A DNA stretch of 64,000 nucleotides from Bactrocera neohumeralis (taxonomy: Eukaryota > Arthropoda > Insecta > Diptera > Tephritidae), in assembly GCF_024586455.1 (NCBI RefSeq), contig NC_065919.1:26574839-26638838 (forward strand), given 5' to 3'. This document shows positions 1-12,539 of the stretch, in pieces. How positions within the stretch are numbered: position 1 is the stretch's first letter; each line of letters begins with the position of its first letter. Below the pieces are notes generated by a model. That model ran no database searches and had not been told where the DNA came from. It saw only the letters and a list, made by a program, of their open reading frames with translations. A program made the position numbers and the translations under genes.

Positions 1-1
1 C

Positions 2-354
2 AGCGAATTCAATCGTGGCCGACGCTCGCTCAAAGACGAATTCCGTGAAGGTCGTCCAAAAACAGCCGTTGTGCCAGAAAACATCGATGCCGTACGTGAA
101 CTGATAATGCAAGACCGTCATGTAACATACTTTCAGATAGAGGCATGCCTGCATTTCTCCCACCAGCATACATTCGATATTGCATGAACACCTGGCCGTA
201 AAAAAGGTTTGTTCTCGTTGGATCCCGCACAATTTGACAATCGCTCAAAAAAAGGCTCGTGTGGATTGGTGTAAAGAAATGCTGAAAAAGTACGATCGCG
301 GTGCTCATAATGCTTGGCTCATGGATCTATGCGTATGAGCCCGAAACAAATCAT
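2..354 (+). pseudogene. Mariner transposase fragment (N-terminal and central part)
   Basis: From base 2 the frame reads SEFNRGRRSLKDEFREGRPK and PENIDAVRELIMQDRHVTY, the helix-turn-helix part of a mariner transposase. It breaks at a stop near 185. It resumes in another frame with HEHLAVKKVCSRWIPHNLTI and DWCKEMLKKYDRG. After an internal deletion it ends in WIYAYEPET, just past the site of the first catalytic aspartate. The left side is cut by the window edge. It is inactive. It is a different mariner lineage from the copies at 7.4, 15 and 18.7 kb. Confidence 0.85.
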
Positions 355-392
355 TTTTAATACGCAAAGATATTTTTAGCAGGAAAAGACTA

Positions 393-490
393 ACATGTGT
401 ACCAAGTTTCATCAAGATATCTTAATTTTTACACAGCTTGTACAGACGGACGGACGGACAGATAATCACTCGGATTTCAACTCGTCTTAT
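393..490 (+). repeat. Fragment of the CAAGTAAGG dispersed repeat family (3' part)
   Basis: The stretch GTGTACCAAGTTTCATCA, the GACGGACGGACGG run and the following CGGATTTCAACTCGTC match the 3' part of the full element at 37167-38238. Everything after about 490 has diverged beyond recognition. Confidence 0.6.
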
Positions 491-605
491 CATTCTGATG
501 GTGATATTGGATTATTTAAAGATGATGTGTTATGCTCGACGTCCAATAGCTTAAGAGATTTATTTCTTATTCGTTATAACTTCAGAGCTAACAAGAATAA
601 ATAAC

Positions 606-960
606 AAAAAGAATGAAGGATTAAAAATATTAAGAGTTGTTCAGAGTTGTATTTTAGGAGTCTCGCGGCGAAAATTAAATTAACTCCGTGGTGACCCAAC
701 GAGGTAATGTATATATGGCATCAAATGAAAGTATAAATGTAATATATGTATACTGACAACTTCTGATCATTCATTTACTTGCTACATTTTCGCTTAAGGA
801 TAAATTTATAAATCATTTCATGTAGATGCACTGTTATGTAAATTAACATTTGGAGTAATATTTCCACTTATTATTTGAACACAAAAACTATTTGCTCCAT
901 CGAGAGTGATAAGTCTTCGCTGGTGAGCCAATGAGTTCATTTTTGAAAATTTGACAATTT
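606..960. other. Unassigned intron sequence
   Basis: AT-rich non-coding DNA with scattered stops in all frames. I see no repeat, RNA gene or element end. Confidence 0.5.
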
Positions 961-1430
961 TTTTTAAATAAATAAAAAAAATATAAAAAAAAATCGGCCC
1001 ACTCCGGGATTAGCAGGGATAGTTGTCAAATTAATTGAAGTTTTTTTTGAGGAAAAAAAAAATGGCGAACTTTCAAAAAATGGCGAACTTCCAAAAAATG
1101 ACGATTTACTTAAAAAACCGATTATTTTATATAATTGATCGTGCTAAATTTTTTTCGTGTATTTTTTCGAAAAGTTCATTAAAAAAAAAAGTTAAAAAGA
1201 AAAAAGTTTCCCAAAAGTCAATTTCTACAAAAGTTATGGCTATTTGAAAATAAAAAAGCCTTTTTTTGAAAAATTCATAACTTTTTTGAAGTTGGACAAA
1301 AAAATTTGAAAAATTCTCAAAAATGTATTTCAAAGGGTAGAAAAGGATGGATAAGTTCCAGCAAAATCTAAAGGGGTCGGGTTCAAAAGTGGTCGATTTG
1401 GTATGGAATACCCCATATGTACACTGAAAG
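961..1430. repeat. A/T-homopolymer-rich block with repeated words, probable dispersed repeat
   Basis: The block contains AATGGCGAACTTTCAAAAA twice in near-identical form, long A runs, and the words GTTGGACAAAAAAATTTGAAA and GGGTCGGGTTCAAAAGTGG. Its minus strand is open for 128 codons (1127-1513). I recall similar text in many arthropod assemblies, so I class it as a dispersed repeat of unknown type. No protein family is recognised. Confidence 0.45.
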
Positions 1431-2154
1431 ATGGATTTAATTTTACATATATGTGCATATGAATGGGATTCTAGGTTATGATATATATAAATTAAGGCTC
1501 TTTTGGAGTTCACAAGCGATTAATTGACATAATTAAAGTAAAAAATTTATAAAGCCTCTAATAGCTCAATTCCACAAATGTCATTACTTTCAAAGTATAT
1601 TGCGGAAAAATCAAACTATGCGGAGAAACCGCACTTCTGCACTTGAAAGCCCTTAACCCAACCACAGCTTTTCAATTGCTTATCTCAAATACAGTGAAAG
1701 TACATTTTAATCGCCTTTGGCTAAGCGCGGGCAACCGATGGATCGGCTAAGAGCAGAGTAGCAGCGGTTGGTCGAACAAACGCCCACAGTTGCCAATGGT
1801 TACCGCTGGTGCTCTCCGCCCACCAGCAACCCTCTTCCACGCTGCACGGTGGGCGCTCGCTGAAGCAAATTGATTTTGAATATTTGATTAGGCGCAATTT
1901 TACATTGGAAAATCAATTGTACAAGAAAATATTTGTATTGGGACGGAGAAAGTAGATGAAAATTTAATTTCTCCGCTGGTTATTTTAAACAATAGAAAGT
2001 TGTGAAAATTCAGTGCGCCAAATTTAATTTGTACAAATGCTGGTCTTTGCTTGAATTTATGAAAATTTGAGCAAATTATGTACATATATCAATTCTTAGC
2101 TAGCCAATAAAGAGCAGAGTGAAAATATATATTAAAAAAGAGAAACTCTAAAAC
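1431..2154. other. Intron with a GC-richer patch at about 1620-1880
   Basis: Mostly AT-rich. The patch around 1725-1860 (GCGCGGGCAACCG, CTCTCCGCCCACC, CACGGTGGGCGC) is much richer in GC than its flanks, but has no sustained reading frame on either strand. It may be native regulatory DNA. Confidence 0.35.
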
Positions 2155-2345
2155 AGTTATATGCTACAGTGGTCCGAACTGAACAATTTTTCGGAGATTT
2201 AACAATAATTCATGCCAAATTTTGTGAAGATATCTCGTCAAATTAAAAAAATGTTTCATAAAAGCGCCGGGGTTTGATCGTTTAGATATTGTGTGGCAGC
2301 TATATGCAATGGAGATCCGATCTTAATAATTTCATTGGATATTAT
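2155..2345 (-). repeat. Fragment of the TATACCC dispersed repeat family
   Basis: It matches, in reverse orientation, the module seen at 35518-35672. Words for the CACTATAGCATATAGCTGCC box, the TTTTTCATAAAAGCG region and a CAAATTTTGTGAAGATA box are recognisable but degenerate. Confidence 0.5.
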
Positions 2346-2490
2346 AACGTTGCATGGCGAATTTCATGTAGATATATTGTCTTCAGGAGAACTTGATTCC
2401 GATCGTTCGATTTGTATTTGTATGGCCGATACTGATAATTCTGGTTATTGCAAAAACGTTTGGCTGCATAAATATCTTCAGAGTTAAGCG

Positions 2491-4590
2491 CCACGAATTA
2501 AGCGAGCATCACTGTATTAAGCCGTGCTTGTAAATTATCTAAATCTGATTATCTAAAATGCTGTCAGCTTCCTCCCACACATAAACTGCAAGCCCAATCT
2601 TTAATCTCAGCGCTTCATTCATTTCAACCGCGCACCTGCCGCGGCAATGCAATTAAAACTTATTTATTTTATATTTGGTTAAACCACTGCTTTAGTTATT
2701 CAGAAGAAACGTGTTAAAAGTCAGTCAGCCAAAATGACAAAGGCAGAAAAATGCGCTGACATGAGTTCCACGAAAATTTGTGCCCACGCGATTGAACAGC
2801 TGTGATCAAAAGCCAACTCAGCACTCATAAATATGCATTTATTTGGATATAGTTTTGTAGTTATGCTTGGTTTGTTTGCTCATTCGAAAACAAAGCTTAG
2901 ATTAAGTATGATGGTTTTTAACTTCAACGGAGATATGCGCATATCTACTACCATGAAAGAGAGTTTATCGGCGTGCTTTAGAAAACTGAGAGCATTTTGT
3001 CTATTTAATAATGTAGTTTAATAACACAATAATTGAACTACTCTTCAAGATGAAACAGATTCAATTTGTGGGAAATTTTTTTTGATACCAATATTAATGG
3101 TATGACATTCACAGCTTGTCTATGATACCAGGCGGGATTTGCTTTGAATATGCTTAATATAAATCGACATTAACTAATTTCCGCAAGTTGTAAATCGCCA
3201 TGAAAAGCTGATTCATTTTCATAGCTGTAACCTTTAAACTTATTTTTAAAAGCTTTACGATAATAACAAAAGATCAGTGAATATTGGAAAAAAGTATCGA
3301 CTTGTCTACGTTTGCGGTTCGCGGTTTTGATTTATTACCTAACTTTACACTCAACTTTTTACTATACACGATGTAACTTTCAAGTGAAGTTGATTTTTCC
3401 CATCATGTGGAACTAAGTTTGGGTGAGGTTTTATTATTTAGGTTAGATTAGATCATCATCAAAAGTAGTTTTGTCAGCACTGATAGCTTTAACCGACTAT
3501 CTAGAGAAACACAAATAAATATTTTAGTAAGTCAACAAGGAAGCTTGGCTATTCTACTCTTCACTACTAGCCGAAGAAATTTCTTACAGAGCTGCGAATA
3601 CTAAGAGTTCTACTTGAACATCAATTTAAATTCTTGTAGCAACCTTTGGATCAAAGCTAGGATACAATAAAAACTTAGTTCTCATAATGAGGGAAACTAA
3701 CAATTCAAATAATGCCAATTATAGCTCAATATATAATTGAACATTTTTCTGGGTTCAAGTGGAAAGTATCCTTACATTTTTGGAGAAGTATACCTATTCT
3801 GTACTGTAGTAATTTTTAGACGTTAGGTGCCACACTCAAACTGTCGATGTTTCTAGACTCCACTAACGCATAGTGAGGTAACATGAAAATCATGAGCCTG
3901 ACTATCAAAATGTAAAGATGGTTAAAGAAATATATAAATTTCCCGAAAATAATTTGGAAACAAAGACTTAGTTTTAAAATGCATTTAATGTCTAAATAAC
4001 ATTGATCTTCCAATAATAAGAAAGGCATTCTACGTTCTACTTTTCAGATGGTATAGCATTCGAATATAATAGAAATGATAGATATTTGTTCAAAAAGCTT
4101 TCTCTCTTTCAATTTGTGAAGCCTTCTTACTATATGTACGATGATAACAGCTACTATCTAACCAACAGGTAAAAGTAGAAATCTTAAGCTAATAGAATTC
4201 ACACTTAATTTCGACAGTTCGTTTCAAAGTGTAAAGAATTTCCGCTTAAAACAAAAAATGGAAAAAATATTAAGCTTCAAGGTGTAACTATATATAATGC
4301 TGATATATTTTCTAACTGCATATAAAATATACAGCTGCTGACAGCTAATTAGAAATGACACCTATTTTGAATTAAATGATGTTCTTTTCCAATAAATCAC
4401 GTATATTTATTATATCTTCACTTATTTAATTGAGACCTATGTTAAACTTAAACTCTAATAGTAAAATTTTTGTTTAAAATTTGTTTTTGTTTTGAAGATT
4501 TTAACAAAAACTTGTGGAATCAATGATTTTAGTGCGACAACTAATTAGAAACGAAAGTATTTCGTCAACAAAAAATAATGATATTACAGA
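2491..4590. other. Unassigned AT-rich intron
   Basis: I see no gene, RNA or mobile-element signature in these 2.1 kb. Short open frames are scattered and unlike any family I know. Confidence 0.45.
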
Positions 4591-4599
4591 AACTTGCTT

Positions 4600-5665
4600 A
4601 CTTTCAGTTAGTATTTTGTTAGTTATCTCTTTTACTTTAATATTGCTTCACAACGATTCCAAATTTACATTATAATACTCTGACAGCGCACTAATGGTGT
4701 AGCTTGCCATGCCGTTCCAATTTCATCACAAAGAACATCCATATTTGGGATATTTTTGGTGCATATGGCTCTTTTAACACCACCCAGAGATGTTCTATAG
4801 GATTTAAGTCTGGGCTGGACGATTCCCACTTCAAAAAATTGATAGAATTTTCATTAAAAAACGTTTGTGTTAACTTAGACGCAAGTTATCTTCCTTATAA
4901 CAGGCAAATTTTACTCAGCTCGTGGCAACATGACATTTTTTACGATGTCAACGTATTTCTCCTTGTTTAAAATTCCATCAATCTTATGAAGTGGACCATC
5001 ACCATTCCAGATAAAACTTCCCCACTCCAATGATTGATCCTCCACCATACTCAACTACACGTGGAACATAGTGTGGATCAAATTCTTGAATTATTGGACG
5101 GCGAACATGCCTTCGACCATTAGGACCCAAGCGATTAATTTTTGTTACATCGTTCCAAACGACATACCTCCGTTGATTGCTTGTCTTATACCAATAAGAG
5201 TTGGCAAAGTCTACGCGTCGTTTCTACGAATTTTAGTCAGAAGTGGGTTCCTGCGTGTTGCCCTGCCGTGAAGTCCAGAATCCACCAAGCGCCGGGCAAT
5301 TGTTCTCTTGGATATCTGGACATTATATCCGCCTTGAATTTCACTTAGAATGTCAGTGGAATTCATTTTTTGGGTATCCCCGGGATACAGTAGTAATTCT
5401 GCGATGTATTTCTGTTGAAGTTTTTAAGCTTTTTTCCTTGCGTGCAATATTGAAAATAGTTTTAAAATTCTGTTTATGCTTAAGGACATTCAAAATAATG
5501 TTTTTGGAGCATTTGACCTTATTCGAAATTTCTCCAGACAGAAATGTAGCTCCGAAGGGTAGGTGTACAGCTGCAGCTTTCCCTCATTAAAAAAACTTTT
5601 ATTATATTTTAAGCCGCGACTTTGAAACACATCCCTACCAGAAATCAATATTGCTAATAAGAATA
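4600..5665 (-). pseudogene. Tc1-like transposase pseudogene, nearly full length
   Basis: Read on the minus strand, broken frames line up in the right order for a Tc1-family transposase. First comes the N-terminal ISNKVKCSKNIILNVLKHK. Then VVWNDVTKINRLGPNGRRHV marks the first catalytic aspartate region. PHYVPRVVEYGGGSIIGVGK follows, where the family has TVKHGGGSVMVWG. The Tc1 hallmark WESSSPDLNPIEHLW marks the third acidic site. Several frameshifts and stops separate the pieces, so it cannot be active. Terminal repeats are not clear. The lineage is different from the Tc1 relic at 51.9 kb. Confidence 0.8.
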
Positions 5666-6945
5666 AGCACAAGAAGGAGTTTTAATTCTTTAAAAAATTG
5701 TTTTTAATTAGCTGTCGCACTTAATTCATCTTCTACATCGTAACGCATTTACTATTTGGGAAAAAATTATAAGAACTTTAACTTCCCAACTACAAAACAA
5801 AGTGAATTTACTAGTAAATATATATATAAAGAACGGCATATCAAAAATTGTTATCATTATTCTCATCAGCCACCTACAAAAAAAGGAGCGTTTCTAATTA
5901 GCTGTCAACAGCTGTATGATTATTTCCCTCAAACACATTGTTTCACACACTTTTCCATATCAATTCTCGATTTTTAACAGTGTAGCCACACTCCAAATAT
6001 AATAACACTTTGCAAAAAAAAAACATATGTATAAATGGTTATATAAAAATCAGAATGCGTATTTAAAATATTTTGCCAAAAGACTCAAAGATATTGAAAT
6101 CAACGTGCGGAGCGAATTTCTGAAAAGCTTTCGTCAAAATTCTCACCAAAAATATCAACACGAAACTTCAAACAAAATAATATTTTCAGCTTCAAATGAT
6201 TTCGAAGCGTTTTACACACATTTTTTTCACACATATGTTTTATTTTAATATTTATTTATATTTAATTGGCAATTTATTTCCAATGAGTTTTGCATTCAGT
6301 TTTCGACTCAACACTATGAAAGATATTCAATGAAATTCACTTGCTTTTTTGCTTTTTACAAACACAAATATTGTTTTGATGCGGCGTGTTAAATTTCGAC
6401 GAGTCACTCTGGCTGGAAAATGAAATCGATTTAGACTAAACACAGCACTTGCGGTAATTCGAGCACTAGACATTTCTTCTCTATTGAGTTTTATTATATG
6501 TATGTAGGTACATACTACATTTGTAGGCTTTGGTAATGAAATACGAATTCACATAATTTTAATTTGAAAAACTATTTTTTTTATCTTTTGGTGTGTATTC
6601 AAATTTTTCTTTTATTTTGTTTTTAGGTTTGTGAGTTTATGCAAATTTTAATGGAGCTTTTTGGTGTTTTATTTATTATTTACTAGAATTTAACATTTCG
6701 CTGAAATTTCTGATTTGATGATATTAAATAGTATTTCCATTATTTATATAGTTTGATATAAAGGCGATGCTTGATTTTAATTGTTAAATTTTTAAATTAA
6801 TTTTTTGTCTTATTTTGTCTTTAGTAAGAATAAATTATGCTAATTTGTAGGCCTAAAACCAAGTATTTTTCATTATACCCATTTATTTGTTTTAGGTTAT
6901 AAATTAACTTATATTTATTTCATTTTATAGCAATATATATTTTAT
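5666..6945. other. Unassigned AT-rich intron
   Basis: Non-coding and AT-rich, with two small patches repeating CTAATTAGCTGTC (5708 and 5895). No element boundaries are recognised. Confidence 0.45.
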
Positions 6946-7375
6946 TATACCCTGAGCAAGTTTACCACGAAATTTGTAACACCCAAAAGGAAACGTCAAC
7001 TATCCTATAAAAAAATATATAAATATATATGAACAGCGTGAAGAGCAGAGTCGATTCAGCCATTTCTATTTCTCTCTGTCTGTCCATCCTTGCGTTTGTT
7101 GATGCGCGAACTAGCTCCCCAGTGTTGAGATATGGCTTTGAAATTTCGTAGACGTTTTTCTCTCCCTAAAAAACCGCCGATATCGGATCGCTATAGCATA
7201 TAATTGCAAAAAAAAAAGAACGATCAGTATCGAGCTCTTCTATGGAAAACTTTTTTTGTTTGAGAACATTTTTCACGATATTTGCGATGGATTGTTGTCC
7301 AAGGTATCAGTGTAATTTTCCAACAAATTGATTAGATCGGATCACTACATATCGAAAAACAGAATTTGTCTCACA
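6946..7375 (+). repeat. TATACCC dispersed repeat family copy
   Basis: It opens TTATACCCTGAGCAAG and continues through GTAACACCCAAAAGGAA, the CTGTCTGTCC stretch, CCGATATCGGATCGCTATAG and GATCGGATCACTACATATCG. This is the same order as the fuller copy at 35261-35925. It carries one internal module instead of two and lacks the 3' end, where a mariner relic begins. Confidence 0.75.
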
Positions 7376-7394
7376 TTTTCTATTTCTAACCAAA

Positions 7395-8125
7395 TTTTGC
7401 TTCCGGAATCGTTGCGAGTGTGGAAAACGGCTTACGGTGATTCCGTTTTATCAAAAACACAAGTCTACGGGTGGTAGAAAGCCTTGAAAGACGGTCAAGA
7501 GATCGTTGAAGACATACTTCGTTCCGGGTGAACTTCGATCGCTTAAACTGATGAAAATATTAAAAAATCATCAAGCAAGTGTTAGAGAGATGGCAAAAGA
7601 GCTCGACGACTTTCGAATTATTTTGGCGGATATTTTGGGTATGAAACACATTCTTGCTCCATCCGCCCCTTTAAAGCTGAATTTTCTTCAAAAAGAGTAC
7701 CGTAAACAGGTCTCTTTGGACATGCTTGATCGTGAGAATTGCGATCCCATATTAATAGTGAGCATTATGACTGCCGATGAGACATGGGTTTAGGAGTTTG
7801 ACGTGCAAACAAGTTAACAGTCTTCGGTATGGGCCGAAACTAAAAAAAACTCGCCAAATCCGCTCAAAAATCAAGGTGACGCTTATTGTTTTGTTTTCGA
7901 TATTCGTGATTTGGTGTATCGTGAATTTGTTTCGAAGGAACAGACGTTCAATAAGGAGTTCTATTTGGCCACATTGAGGCGTTTGCATGAGAATTTCCGT
8001 CAAAAACGGCCAGAATTGTGGAAGAACAATTTATGGATTTTACACTATGATATTGCACCATCGCATCCAGCCACGATTGTGACTAAATATAAAGCCAAAA
8101 ACGCAATCAGTAACATCGACTAACC
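7395..8125 (+). pseudogene. Mariner transposase pseudogene, lineage 2
   Basis: Broken frames read ALKDGQEIVEDILRSG, HQASVREMAKELDD, LNFLQKEYRKQVSLDMLDR, TADETWVYEFDVQTSQQSS (first catalytic D), RSKIKVTLIVLF, EFVSKEQTFNKEFYLATLRR and RPELWKNNLWILHYDIAPSH (second catalytic D). It stops before the third catalytic site. There are frameshifts and an in-frame stop after the ETWV box. It is the same lineage as the copies at 18.7-19.3 kb (minus strand) and 23.5 kb. Confidence 0.85.
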
Positions 8126-8244
8126 AACACAAATTTGTTATTTTTTAATTTATTTAAGAGAAAAATATTTTGCACATCAACTAGTTACAACTTAAGTATA
8201 TTCATGGCACTTTTCTAAAATTTATTACAAGGAAAATGGTAATT

Positions 8245-8505
8245 ATTGTGCATATCGTCACCTAAAATGCAAAATAAAGTAACTCACTTTTCATAAATTT
8301 ACAGACGAAGGAAAATCGATATAATAGAAACCACTCAAGTTGAAACCAAATTTGAATTTTGGTTATAAAATGGTTATGTATTGGTTGTATCTGACAGCGG
8401 AAGCTGAAAGTTTTATGCTTTAGATATGTAATATGATAGTGAATCGTAAGAATTAAAAAACTCAATTTCGATTTATTTGATGATTCGTTTATTTCCATAA
8501 TATAT
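8245..8505. repeat. Dispersed repeat, copy 1 (paired with 56835-57035)
   Basis: The ordered words AAATGCAAAATAAAGTAAC, CACTTTTCATAAATTTACAG, GACGAAGGAAAATCGAT, AACCACTCAAGTTGAAAC, GACAGCGGAAGCTGAAAG and GTGAATCGTAAG recur with substitutions at 56835-57035. There is no coding potential, and the family is unknown to me. Confidence 0.7.
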
Positions 8506-10700
8506 GGTGACGATATATGTATTTATATTTTACATATTTTTTTAATTTCCGGAAATTTTGAAAGCAAGCAAAATTCGGTTTAAAAAGTAATTAATGGAGA
8601 GAGGCAATGTTTTTTCAAACTTTCTTGGTTATTCTAAAGCAATTCAGTTATTTCATAATACATTATGTTTAAGAGTAGAGAAGCAAATCAAAACTATGTA
8701 CTGAAACTCCGCATGAACCAAATACTTTCGGATGGCAGTACCATATGTAGGTATGGGTATGCATGCATGGCAGTGTGTGAGTAGAAAGAACGCACAGTTA
8801 ACATTGCAATGTGTACATTCGACTGCAGGAGTTACCACAAATGGCTGAGAGAATAAACAAAGAGCGAACACGTTGGCTCATGAAAACTGTATTTTGTCTA
8901 GGCTTACATATATTTACAACTACCAACACAAATACATTTATATCTACATGCTATATATGCATGTAAATTGCTATTATAACGGATTGGAAATGCCTGCGTG
9001 GGCCTTTTACCCATAAAAGCGCCACCACACACACATACACGCCAAAGCAGTTGCGAGTGTGAGAGCGCATACAACAGATTTGCATTTAATTGTTGCAGCG
9101 AATGGCATAAATTAATTGAAATTTATGTGCGAGCTAGCCAATGTAAACACATAACGCACATGCATACACCCACACACGCACACAAACACCGTTATTTATG
9201 TGAGTACACAAGTAATAACTATGTGATTTTGCACACAGGCACATAAACTCACGCACGAGTTCAGCAAAAAGCGCTGTGTTTAAATTTTTCTACCCGCAAA
9301 CACTTGTGAATGCAGGCAGCTGCGCCTAAAAGCACACTATGCATTTAATAGCACGCCCAACTATGTGGTTGTGCTTATCACAATACAAATCGCGTTGCTT
9401 TGAAAGAAAAACACATTGAATTGCGGGCATTGACGAAATTTTTGCCGCCAAAAAATTGTGGAAAAAAGTTTGCGCAAATTTTTCGTGCAAAACGGAAATC
9501 ACAACGACCGGAAAGGAAATTTGTAAAAAGCGGAAATTAAACAACGATAGTGTAGACTCAGCAGCAGCCGCGCGCAGATAACGGTTCGGCGGGTATGTAA
9601 ATTTTTGTGTAGCCTACAAAAAGGCGCAAGCAGGTATTTTTCAATTATTTTGATTTTATTTATTTATTTTTCTATTTTGATTTGGCTGGCATGAAATCGG
9701 AGCAGCAAAATGGTGTTCAATATTATATAAACAAATATATTTCAGTTGAATCACGCAATTCGGAGCACTTTTAAATGACCTTAAAGCAATTATTTCTTCT
9801 GCTTATAATTTTTAAGCAGTTTATAAATTTATAAATTCCTTATAAATAGTTGTTTACTGATTTTTCAAATCGAAGTTATTTATAAATAGCATGATGAAAC
9901 GATGTTAGTGGAAAGTAAGAATTTACATGCGAAAACTGTTCTATAGAATGCTACTATTTACTATTACTATTTTAAGCGTCTAATCTTATGGGTAAGTTCC
10001 AGCAATTTTTAACACTAGTTTCAGAAACACTATTTGAACTGGTCTTTGAAAGAGTTTGGGTTTATTAAGAAAACAGTAAAACTATTTAGTAAGTGTTAAC
10101 TTGTGTGTAGAATTGACTTGTGATTTGACAATTTGAACCCTCCTAATGATCGGAAACCCAAAAACGGTTATATGTAAATTGAGAATAATATCGCATTGTC
10201 TGGCAGTAAAGAAAAGTAAAAAAAAAGTAATAAAATGCTGACTGCCTGAAAAATAAAACAATTTTTACAACACTTGTTTTTTACATGTCTCGAATTTTTT
10301 TTTAAATAGTAATAGTAAAATTTGGAGATATCTATAGTGTCAGACATAGCCAACTTTATAAAAAAGACTCTCTCAAATGTGGATGTCGTTTTGAAAAAGA
10401 CGCGTTCGCAAAAAAAGGTTTAAAGCTTCAGTTCCGGCCTAATGGTGGAATGCTGGCTCAGCGAAATGCCATATCACCGAAAATAACTCGGATTTGGAAA
10501 TATGCTCTTGTGGACATATTTCTGCAAAAATAGTTTTTTAAAAAGTAAAGATTGTAATAAGAAATTAGATAAGACGATTAAAAGATTGTATTTTATTTCT
10601 GAACTAGAATACTCTCTTTAGATAAAAGGGGAAACATTTTCATTTGTTGTTATTTCTGTTTGCCAAGACTAAATTTTTAATTAGTTTTTATTTTTTGATT
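8506..10700. other. Native-looking intron with CA-rich, GC-richer block at 8650-9600
   Basis: The block 8650-9600 has higher GC, CACACA runs (9030, 9170) and words such as GCAGCAGCCGCGCGCAGATA at about 9560, and no transposon signature. Segment 9600-10700 is AT-rich and featureless. It could hold enhancer DNA, but no function can be shown. Confidence 0.4.
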
Positions 10701-10779
10701 TTTTTTAAATTTAGCAATTGTGTGTCAAATCCTTTTCCTTTCTTTTAAAACTATTGTGCTCAACACCTTAATAATTTTT

Positions 10780-11245
10780 CTATATAAAATTTGTTTATTA
10801 AAATTTTAAAATATTTTTTTTTAATAAATTGTTCGTATTTTATTAATTTTTTAGTACAATTGTTTTAATTTTTAGTAGTTTTTTATATCAAATTGGTTTA
10901 CTAAAATATTAAAATATATTGTTTTATAAATTTTTTGTATTTTCATTAATTTTTGATATAAAATTAGTTTACTAAAATATTGAAATATTTTGTTTTATAA
11001 ATTGTTTGTTTTTTTTTTAATTTTTTATATACAATTTATTTTTAAGTATTAAAATATATTTTATTTAGAAATTTTCATAAACTGTTTGTAATTTTATTAA
11101 TTTTTTTTTTATATAAAACTTGTTTATTAAAATTTTAAAATATTCTTTTTTAATAAATTGTTTGTATTTTTATTATTATAAATTTTTATATAAAATATTG
11201 AAATATTTTTTTTAATAAATGTTTGTATTTTGTATTATAATTAAG
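10780..11245. repeat. AT-only tandem repeat, ~75-bp unit, about six degenerate copies
   Basis: Each unit opens TATATAAAATTTGTTTATTA (or TATATCAAATTGGTTTACTA and similar). It passes through AAAATATTTTAAAATATTTT and ATAAATTGTTTGTATTT and closes ATTAATTTTT. Copies begin near 10781, 10884, 10956, 11025, 11110 and 11197. It contains almost no G or C. Confidence 0.65.
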
Positions 11246-11249
11246 AAAA

Positions 11250-12400
11250 ATTAAATACTTTTTAATTAAATGTTGGACTAAGTTCTTTTTTATTTTTTTT
11301 ATTATTTAGTTTTTATTAAATATTTTTTTTTTTATTTATTAATAATATATGTATATGAACTATTTTCAACAATGCGTTTTTTTAATTTACAATTTGTGAA
11401 TTTTCTCGGTTTCTTTTTTATCACTTTTCGTTTCATTTATTTTTCATTTCATTCAATGATTTGACTATTTGACGTATTTTTTTTTAAATTCACAACTTTT
11501 TAAACAATTTAACATTGAAGCATTTCAAATTTTGTTATATAAATTTTATTTTGATTTAGATTTGATATTAAAAAATTATTAAAAATTGCTTAATAAATGC
11601 ATGCATATATACATACACACACACATATATATACAGCTGAGATATGTACTTTATATGTTTCATAAGAAAATAAATGTGTTCGAAATTTTATTTCTTATTA
11701 ATATACATATATTATATCATATATTTAATATATGATTTATTGCATTTAAACGTTTTTAAATTTTTGTGTATTATAATAATTAAAACCACCAAAATTTGAG
11801 TCTATTTTTACACATATTTTGTGCATTTTGTAATTATTTATTTTAATAGTGTCAAGAATTTTCTTTAACAACATAAAAAAACTGTTTTGATCTTCGTTAA
11901 AGCTTTCAGGCGTCACCTTCTAGCTTTTTTATAAATATTAATTTTTTGAAAATTTGTAATTTTTTCCTCATATTTTTATGTTATATTTTATATTTATATT
12001 ATAATACAGTATTTGTTGTAAATTTAATATTTTATACTATGTTTTAATTGTCACATTTTGTTTTCTTTTTCGTAAAATTTTTAATATAAATTTTTACAAT
12101 TTATTGGTTTTTTTATGTACGTATGTATGTAAAAATTTTGTATGTTTTAGAATATTATTTTTCATGCACCTTTAATAAGTTGGATTGAAAACAACAAATT
12201 TAATTTGTTATCACGCATACACGCAAGGGCTTTATAGCACATTAATATTATTATTTTATCACTACTACACTATACAACATATATTTTTTTCTGATTATCG
12301 CTAGTTTTCCAACACATATTTCAGCCAGAATTACCCGCTTTTATGTCTGTCAAAACTAGCTATACCAATAAATGCTTTATTACCCTTTAAAAATTAAGTA
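11250..12400. other. Extremely AT-rich intron
   Basis: It continues the AT-rich composition with poly-T runs and a short (TA)(CA) microsatellite near 11610-11640. No gene is seen. Confidence 0.5.
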
Positions 12401-12539
12401 AATGAGAAGCAGACATATACATACTAACACTTTATTTATAAAACGATTTTTTTTGGAATTATTAATAAATTTTTTTTCTTCCACTTTTTTCAAATTTAAT
12501 TTCACACAAGCTTCACAATTTATTTTGAATAATTTAATA

